This document shows positions 1-9,300 of a stretch of DNA of 60,000 bases, piece by piece. The notes beneath the pieces were generated by a model. That model searched no databases. It saw only the letters and a program-made list of their open reading frames with translations, and was not told where the DNA came from. The position numbers and the translations under genes were made by a program. Position 1 is the first letter of the stretch, and each line of letters opens with the position of its first letter. The DNA is from Antedon mediterranea (lineage: Eukaryota; Echinodermata; Crinoidea; Comatulida; Antedonidae): the NCBI RefSeq assembly GCF_964355755.1, contig NC_092676.1, positions 2,836,288 through 2,896,287 of the forward strand, written 5' to 3'.

Positions 1-221
1 TTTAAAAAATTTCACAGGGGTACTGTTAATTCATTGGTTTAAATTATCAATGATAAATTGTCGCAGCTAATGAGTCTAGAATATCTAAAAATGACTTGCA
101 ATTACCGGATAATTTAAACAGTCAATGTGTCCCTTTAGAAGTTGACCCTAGGGAAATCCCTAACGCTTATATAAGACAGCTGCTGATTGGTCAGTTATTC
201 CCTGTAGGATGTTGGCCTTAC

Positions 222-315
222 CTGATGAATGCTCGTCTCGTAATGATCTCTGCATGCGAATCGTTAACAGTTAAACCTTCCATACTAAGCATATCACCGG
301 TCACACATCGATTAC
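222..315 (-). CDS. ADAR: ADAR exon with catalytic HAE motif
   Basis: Acceptor AG at 316-317 (TTTGCAG|G) and donor GT at 221-220 (ATCAG|GTAAGG). It adds residues 521-551 plus two bases of the next codon, reading NRCVTGD ... VNDSHAEIITRRAFI. H541 is the expected zinc ligand and E543 the proton-shuttling glutamate. The residue before His is Ser, where most ADARs have Cys (DCHAE). The exon is short and easily missed because no long open frame marks it: the coding frame is broken by introns on both sides. The remaining deaminase exons are not in the window. Confidence 0.92.
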
Positions 316-3300
316 CTGCAAATATCATCAATAACGCATTATTTTTACTAGGATGTCTCTGTTTTAAAATTCAGTAAAAATCATTATATATTTTTATTTC
401 ATACGACAAAATATTTCTTTTTCATTAATCTACAAGATTCTCAGTGCTAAAAAGTGCTGTATCCACATATTATGATAATGTATTATAGGCAATTCCCTAA
501 ATACAGCATCTCATATGTATCACGTGTGGTGCCTGTATCAAGGAAGGTTAAGTTAAGGGTTTGGTTAGGGACTATGATACAAGCGTCACATGTGTTTCAC
601 ATATGATGCTGTATCATAGAATTTGCCTATGACACTGGATTCAGATACGGTACTGAGAATCAATGTTTACAATCTGGAAATTATAATTGAACTTTCTCGC
701 TTGATAGAAATCGTTGGAAAGAAAGGCTGCAATAAACAATCAAAACAGCTGACGTGAGTTATGGAGACATTTGGGACATGCGACAAGACATGTAATAATG
801 AAAATAAAACAACATATTTTAAACATGTTTTTTTTATAACTAATTAAAGAGTTAGTGATAATTCATCTATGTTGGTGAACTTTTGAACAGCAAACATCAA
901 GAATGCAGACACTACAGATTCCATTGTAAACTTTAATAAAGGATTGAAGCTGGTACAATGGCAACAAATCGGACTTGTGCGTGAGGTGGCGTAAGCTCCT
1001 AACCTACATGTCCGTTGTGTAGCAGGATGCTTATTGTCTCATCCTTCAAATGGGACATAAAGTTGTTGTCAATTCTTCAACATAAGTTACTATATAAGTT
1101 TCATACAGCATGTAACTATACATTTGGGTGATCAAAAAGATCAGAATTGTACTGGGAATAACTACATTTGAACCACTCCGTAGAGCAGGGGTGGGGAGAG
1201 TAATGGGTAATGGGATATCAAAATGAATTGTACTGGGAATAAATACATTTGAACCACTCCGTAGAGCAGGGGTGGGGAGAGTAATGGGTAATGGGATATC
1301 AAAATGAATTGTACTGGGAATAAATACATTTGAACCACTCCGTAGAGCAGGGGTGGGGAGAGTAATGGGTAATGGGATATCAAAATGAATTGTACTGGGA
1401 ATAAATACATTTGAACCACTCAGTAGAGCAGGGGTGGGGAGAGTAATGGGTAATGGGATATCAAAATGAATTGTACTGGGAATAAATACATTTGAACCAC
1501 TCAGTAGAGCAGGGGTGGGGAGAGTAATGGGTAATGGGATATCAAAATGAATTGTACTGGGAATAAATACATTTGAACCACTCCGTAGAGCAGGGGTGGG
1601 GAGAGTAATGGGTAATGGGATATCAAAATGAATTGTACTGGGAATAAATACATTTGAACCACTCAGTAGAGCAGGGGTGGGGAGAGTAATGGGTAATGGG
1701 ATATCAAAATGAATTGTACTGGGAATAAATACATTTGAACCACTCAGTAGAGCAGGGGTGGGGAGAGTAATGGGTAATGGGATATCAAAATGAATTGTAC
1801 TGGGAATAAATACATTTGAACCACTCAGTAGAGCAGAGGTGGGGAGAATAATGGGTAATGGGATATCAAAATGAATTGTACTGGGAATAAATACATTTGA
1901 ACCACTCAGTAGAGCAGGGGTGGGGAGAGTAATGGGTAATGGGATATCAAAATGAATTGTACTGGGAATAAATACATTTGAACCACTCAGTAGAGCAGGG
2001 GTGGGGAGAGTAATGGGTAATGGGATATCAAAATGAATTGTACTGGGATGTTTTAAGCTACATTTCAACCACCTCGGAGAGTAGGAGTATGGAGGGTGAG
2101 TAGTCAGGGTTTTGGGTAATGAAATATCAAAATGAATTTTACTGGAAAGGTTTTAAACTAAATTTGAAAACAGTTGACCTAATTTGGGGTTGCTATCTTT
2201 GCTAGTTATTCAAATATCGGTAAAATAATTAAACCTTTTTAAACACAAAAATGGATGTATCTTTTATGGTCAAAAGTTAAACTAGTTAAGAGCGAGAAAT
2301 ATATGAAATCTTTTACTAATAATACATATACAGATAATATACATCAAAACGTGCGGAAATTTCAAATGAATCTTATAAATGATATTAATGCATTGGAGGG
2401 TAAAATAGTGTAAATGTAATTCAGTTGATCCAGATAACATAATCACCAAACAGATAATTATTCTCGATGAAACTAAAGGCCCAGTTTAAGTATCCAAATA
2501 TCCTTCATAATCTGCCCAAAGCAACCATATTCCTTCATGCCATGTTATCTCTTATACTAAATTAACTCCGCAATTACTATTAACGTGAATTCATTACATA
2601 CATTTGATGCTCCGAAAAGTCGATCTCATTTATGACGGCATTATGGAGAATGGAATGGCTGGGTTTTATGACGTCTGAGGTTAAATGTGTCCTTGTCGCT
2701 AGGATCGCATTATCAATATATAATTCCTAGATTTATTTTATTACGCAAATTACAGCCTGAATTTGTTTATTCAAAGTTTGATAATATAACTTAGGTTTCT
2801 TTTTTCTAAGTTTGTATGTACAGCACTTTGGAACAAATATAATTTAAAAATAAAAAAATGTTCTTGTTTTGTATGTCACATACTAAAATCATATACAATA
2901 AATGGCAGTATTAAATTGAATGTTTTTGTTAAATTTAAGATAACATGTCTTTATGAAAAAACAGGACTTTTATGTACATGTAAAGCTCTGTCTACACTAT
3001 CAAACTTTATGTGACAAAAAAATGTGATACCCAAATATAGTAGTAATATGTCCTAATATGGTAGTGATATGACATCATAATGCCCGTATATGGTCACATC
3101 ACATTTTTTTTGTCAAATAAAGTTTTATACTGTAGACAGTGCTTAAGGAAACATGTTTTACCCTCATTGTTCTCCTTCGGATTGAACGTAAAGCTGTTGG
3201 TCCTGAATACTTAAAATGCATGTTCATGATAAATAACTTTGTACAATATTTAAAAAAAAAAGAAATTTTAACAATAAGAGATTGTCTCCCAGTGTGCTTA

Positions 3301-6300
3301 TCCTGGTAGATGATGCACTGTGGCTGTACTGTGGGTCCTTAGAGGACTTCATAGGTCAATTAATGACACCTTATAAGCTAAGGGACGACAACAACTCAGG
3401 GACTACCACTAGTATCATATGATGTGCCCATGGACATGATGATGTCATATCACTACCATATTTAAGCATATCACAACCATATTTGGGCACATCACACTTT
3501 TTGGTCAAACTAGTTTGATACTGTAGACAGAGCTTTAGAGTTTCCACAGGCAAGGCTAATCCTTATTTTTAATCTATCTTAACCAAACAGAACCCGTATG
3601 TAATAATCTGTCTTCATTTTTTTCGCAAATATACTTTTAAAAAAAAGGAAATAAACCTAGGCGCAGGCTTTTAACTAGAAACTATAAATCTATTCACAGA
3701 GTTTTGTAAGTTATCACAAACAATAATGGAGGTAATTGTATTTGTTCCGCAAAATGTAACATTTGTTGAGCACAATTTTAGGTTAATGTTCTCAGTGGAA
3801 TTACTTAATTTGATTTATAGTCAAATTAGGTAAAGTACAAATCAGATCAAACATTTCTGTTTAACTATTTACAGAATTCATTTATCATTCATCACATAAG
3901 TGATTAATTTCAGTTCTTGCGATTGTTAATTAGTTTTGCCTTTACTACTGAAAAGACATAATATATAGTTTTGTTTGCCTAATAATACATGCATACTTTA
4001 CTTAAGCGGTTGAATACAGCAAGTTGTTTTTAAATTTAAAATGCTAACGCCATATAAATTAGCTTACAACCGGGCTAACATTTATTTTTTTAACTGAAAA
4101 GAGTATGGGCAAGTATGTTTAAACAAATTTGGGCAAGTATGTTTAAACACATTTGGGCAAGTATGTTTAAACAAATTTGGGCAAGTATGTTTAAACAAAT
4201 TTGGGCAAGCATGTAATAAAAACCAGTCTGGACAAACATGAAGTATTTAAACCAGCCTGGGAACACATAAATAAAACTAGGCAAAGTGTGTACTAAAATC
4301 AGTCTGGGCAAGCGTGTAATAAAACAAGTCTGGGCAAGTGCGTACTAAAACTAGTTCGGGCAAACCTGTACAGTAAAAACACCAGTTTGGGCAAGTGTGT
4401 CTAATCCGGGCAAACATATAATTAAAACCAGTCCAGGCAACATGTTTTAAAACCTGTCTGGGCAAGCATGTGATTAAAACCAGTCCAAAAAAGCGTGTAT
4501 AAAAACTAGCTTAGGCTAGTCAATTGAACTTGTGTGCCCAGTCAATGATGGTTTGAACTAATTCTCTTGTTTTGCCATTTCAAACGTTCATTTTCTATGT
4601 GCCTCTAAAAATATTTGACAAATAAATAAATTAAACATATGCAAAGTTAATGGTGTGAGTTGGCTTCTATTAATGTTAAGTACTCGGCTTCCTTATATCG
4701 TATTTCAACACATCAATGCTAATATCATGTCATCAAAATTTAATGCAGGAATGTAGATTTCTGTTACTGCTGGTTAGTTTTGAGTGGACCTATTTCGGTT
4801 AATCTTACAGACACCTCAAGTACAGTGTGATGTTTCATTATATGAACACTTCAGCATCTAGCGTTTCAAATACTCATGAGGAAAAATTGTATGAAAAATA
4901 AGAACAAGATGTCATGGGACCTAACTGGAATATTAATATTTTAAGTTTTGTTATTAAGATATGTGATAAAGTTTCAATTTCATAGCACCAAAGAAAGAAA
5001 GAATTGTACGAACGGAAACGGAACAAGTTTCAAGGTCAAAGAATGACATAAGAAAATAGAGGACAGTTTTTGTAATTTAAATTTAACCTGCTTTTTAAAA
5101 TATAGTTACTACTGTATTATATTTAAAATTGCAAAAATAAAGTTACACTTTGTAATAAAATTCTACCTTTAAACTTGTTATTCACGATAATAGAATATAT
5201 AAGAAAACATTAATCTATGCCACGTTAATATGTAACAATCTCACAAATTCTAAAATACACATGTCACCAATACAATTCATTTTCCCAAAGCAACAAGCAT
5301 AAAAGTAACAATAATAATACATTTATCCATTGGGAGAATGACAGGAGAACAATATGTTTTTTTATAATCAAATATAAAAATAATTTGAAGAAAAATAAAA
5401 TGTCGAAACAAACATGACAATCAAATGTAGAAGATGAATAAAAAATTGCACAATAAAATTGTTTTTTCTATTATAATTCAATATTTTTTTCCCCATTTTT
5501 ATCATAAAAAATGTATTTCAACATGTATAGATGGGGTCAGTGTAAAATAAACATAATAATAATAATAATAATTTATTAGGAGTTTACACTTTTACCACAT
5601 TGGCGCTCGACCAAGTGGAAGGTGCATCCATAAGAAATATACAAAAAAAAAACAATTCGACTACAGTAACTACAATACCATTGATAATTATCACTACAGC
5701 AGCAGGAAACCTACATACCTGTTCCTAAGCTAACGACCACGCCATCATCATCGTTGCCCCGACGCATTATGAGGGAAGCGATTACGGATCGACCCCCAAT
5801 ACTTTCTCGGATGTCTGCTGCCAAGTCGCTGTATTTCTGATGAGCCAATCCAGCTATCTTGTCAAAGAAAGTTGAGTTTGGCCCAACCGGCTGAAATGAT
5901 GAAAATCAAGAACAAAAATGTTAGTATTAGTTTCATAATTATTTGTAAGTGGTTCTTTCTTGGATTGACCACTACAAGAGGCTGTCTTAGGTCTGTGATG
6001 CTTTCAACGTCATCCCATTATAAAGCTATGTCTACACTATCAAACTAATTTGACAACAACATTGTGATGTGCCCAAGTATGGTAGTGATACTCCCACATA
6101 TGGCAGTGATATGACATCATCATGTCCATATATGGGCACATCACATTTGTTGTCACATAAAATTTGATAGTGTAGACGGAGCTTAAGACAAACACTAAAC
6201 CCACAGCACAAACCATACTTCAAGGAGTATCCAATAAAAGCGAAAACGAGATCGCTACAGCATCTGGCCCAGAACTTCTAAGAACTTCAAAAACATAGTG

Positions 6301-9300
6301 CAGTGCATGTTGATTTTTGTAAAAAATTGAATGTGTTTTATTAGTTATTCTCTTATCAAAAATGGATTGAGCTCTGCTAAATATGTTGTTATGTGGCCTC
6401 AGAAAACCACAAAACAATACTAAAAGTGAGAACAGTTTTATATAGACAAATCGGAATAAGATTTCTCCAAGAAAAATTGAATGTGAACTAGAAATAAATT
6501 AATCATAAGAATTTCTTTGACGAATTCCCTAGCTTTCAGTACCGCAGTTTGTTAAAACACTTTTATTATTGCAAAATTGTTTTCAGAAAAATTTTGATAT
6601 GATTTATAAAAAATATATTTGATACTGAAATGAATATTTTAAAATGATTATCACAATCAATACTAAGGTACAACTGTTGCCAGGTCATCTGAAACTATTT
6701 GCCCAAAGATTAAAATAAACATTTCTCTTATTAATGTATATTATTTTTTATTGCAAGTATATGACAGCTGCTGCTCCTATGGGAGGCCAAAGGTGTAATA
6801 ATTAATGAAATAATAAAAGATTTATACAAAAATGATAGTTAATATAATGCAATTAAATAATTTTGTGAAACAGACTTCTGATCAATTTTAATGAGCTTCA
6901 GAATATGAAATCTAAACATGAAATGAAACATTAACAGATAGGTTGAGAGATGCGGGTGATAGCTGAAATTCGAATACGTCTACGTAGGCTTACTAAAAAG
7001 GAATTTTCAGCGAGTTGAATGTTCTGATAAACAAGAAAAATTAGAACAGCAAGTTACAATTATTGTTAAGAACTCATGTGGCAAAGTTTCTCTTAAAAAC
7101 TCTCTTGATATCTGTACTTTTCAACTGTATTTTTTCTGGATACTAAATAAATTAAGAAATGCACATTAATATTTGTTACATAGTAAACTTAATTCAATTT
7201 ATTTTAATATGTTTGATTTACAGCGCACGTATTCAACTGCCTAATTTGTACATTTGAATTAATAGACTTGCACCGTGACGAGCCGTAAAATCTTGTTTTA
7301 CATTGTACCATAGCTTCATACAGGTGAAATTGCTATAAATCATAATAAAATAATAATTAATATTTATTGTTTATTATTATTCCCTTAGCACTGACAGTAA
7401 TTTGTTAATTATTCAATAATATTGTGATTTTTATTAATGATTTTGTAAAATGATAAAAATTTAAATTAATGCAAATGTTTTGTATTTAAAATTGATTAAA
7501 TTTATTGAAAATGTATGTTGCTCATAATAAACAGCGAACCTGTACCGTGTCAAGCCATAACCTGGTTGCGTTATTCATATAACAGCTCGTAGTAAATTGG
7601 TATACTTCAAATCTAATATTGTACATTGTAAAAAACGAGCTCTGTAAAAGCCAACGATAGTAATGTATTCCCTACGGACTAAATGCCATTGTTAATTATT
7701 TATTTGCCAAATATTAATGATCTGGGAAAAAATAAAGTTCAAATACGCAATTGTCGATAAACGATTCAATCACGCGACATATGCCTGTTGTAGATCGAGG
7801 CATGTGGCTGAATATTTTGTCTACAAAGGACAGTCTAGGGCCGAACATTAAAGCGTTGAATCTATAAAGGTGTCAGATGCATCAACAGCTGTCCGCGAAA
7901 AACGATTGACAATGTGAGAATGTGAAGTGATTCTTTGATTTGAAAATTACCTGTCTGAATAATTAAAAGATTAAACAATGAATAAATTAGAAAGCTTAGG
8001 TAATTTGACACGGCTTAACGAGTCATATCCGTGAAAATGTGACGAACAGAACTGGATTGTGATAAAATTAAAAGAACTAACTGACTATACGGTATTTACG
8101 ATGTGATTATTTCACAAGATGATAACTTATTTAAGCTTCTAACGTGAAAGAAAATCAAATTGAAAAATGTAAGTACATAAATTATTAAAAGCAATTACAA
8201 CTAAACCATTCCAAATGAAATATGGCTGGAATAACGACATAGAACCGTGGAACAGAACCGTGGAACAGAACCGTGGAACAAGACATGTGAAATACAATTT
8301 GCCAAAAAACGTAATAATTTTGAATTGAAACAGAAAAATTGTCAAATGAAAAAACAAACATTTATTTGACAAAACAAAATAATACCTCGCAAATAAATAT
8401 TAAGAACTAGTATCTGCCTCAGACGTATTGGCCCATGCATTTTCCCTGGTCAAGGTGGGCACTGGACGAGAGAAGCCCTTGATCAATGTTAGGACCAATC
8501 AAGGTGCTTTAAACAGTCCTGGCTTTAGTTTCATCCATCACTCAGATGAATGTAAAAATTAATTGACATTGACAAGCAAAAACATATAAGACAATTTAAA
8601 AACACAATTATTCTTACCTGTAGAACAGGGGGTCCATTTCGTTTTGGCTTGTACATGCCCTCCTTCATGAGAATACGCAACGCATAATCTGCCGCTTCGC
8701 GTCGTGCCTCCTTCTTGTTTTTTTGTTCTGCCGGAGGAAAGACTCTGCCTCCTAATTTTACACGATATGTGAATCTGATAATATAAAAAGTATGCTTATT
8801 TATTTTGTAGCATGAAAGTATATATGGTAGTGATATGCCCAAATATGGTAGTGATATGCCCAAATATGGTAGTGATGTGCCCAAATATGGTAGTGATATG
8901 CCCAAATATGGTAGTGATATGCCCAAATATGGTAGTGATATGCCCAAATATGGTAGTGATGTGCCCAAATATGGTAGTGATATGACCAAATATGGTAGTG
9001 ATAGTGATCGACCCAAATAATAATGATAGTGATATGACATCATCATGTCCATATATGGGCACATTACATTTTTTGTCACATAAAGTTTGATAGCGTAGAC
9101 AAGGCTTTCAAGTTCTGGTTTCTGAATTGCAGCAATTTTGTTTCAAAATTTTACAGAATCCAACAGAACCAATCATTTTACTATCAGTATTACCTTCTAA
9201 ATCAAAACGACACACAACTATTTTTGATCTAAAGTTTAAAAGGTGAATGAGGATGTTATAAATGTTTATGAAAAATAATTGCAAACTATCGGAACCAATT

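Noticed and set aside
1046-2068. A 340-codon minus-strand open frame
   Set aside because: It is produced by an 81-bp tandem repeat and has no start context, splice logic or domain.
8531-9079. A single 182-codon protein covering the dsRBD and upstream repeat
   Set aside because: The N-terminal half is the MITE array. A clear acceptor at 8775 shows that only 8618-8774 is exon.
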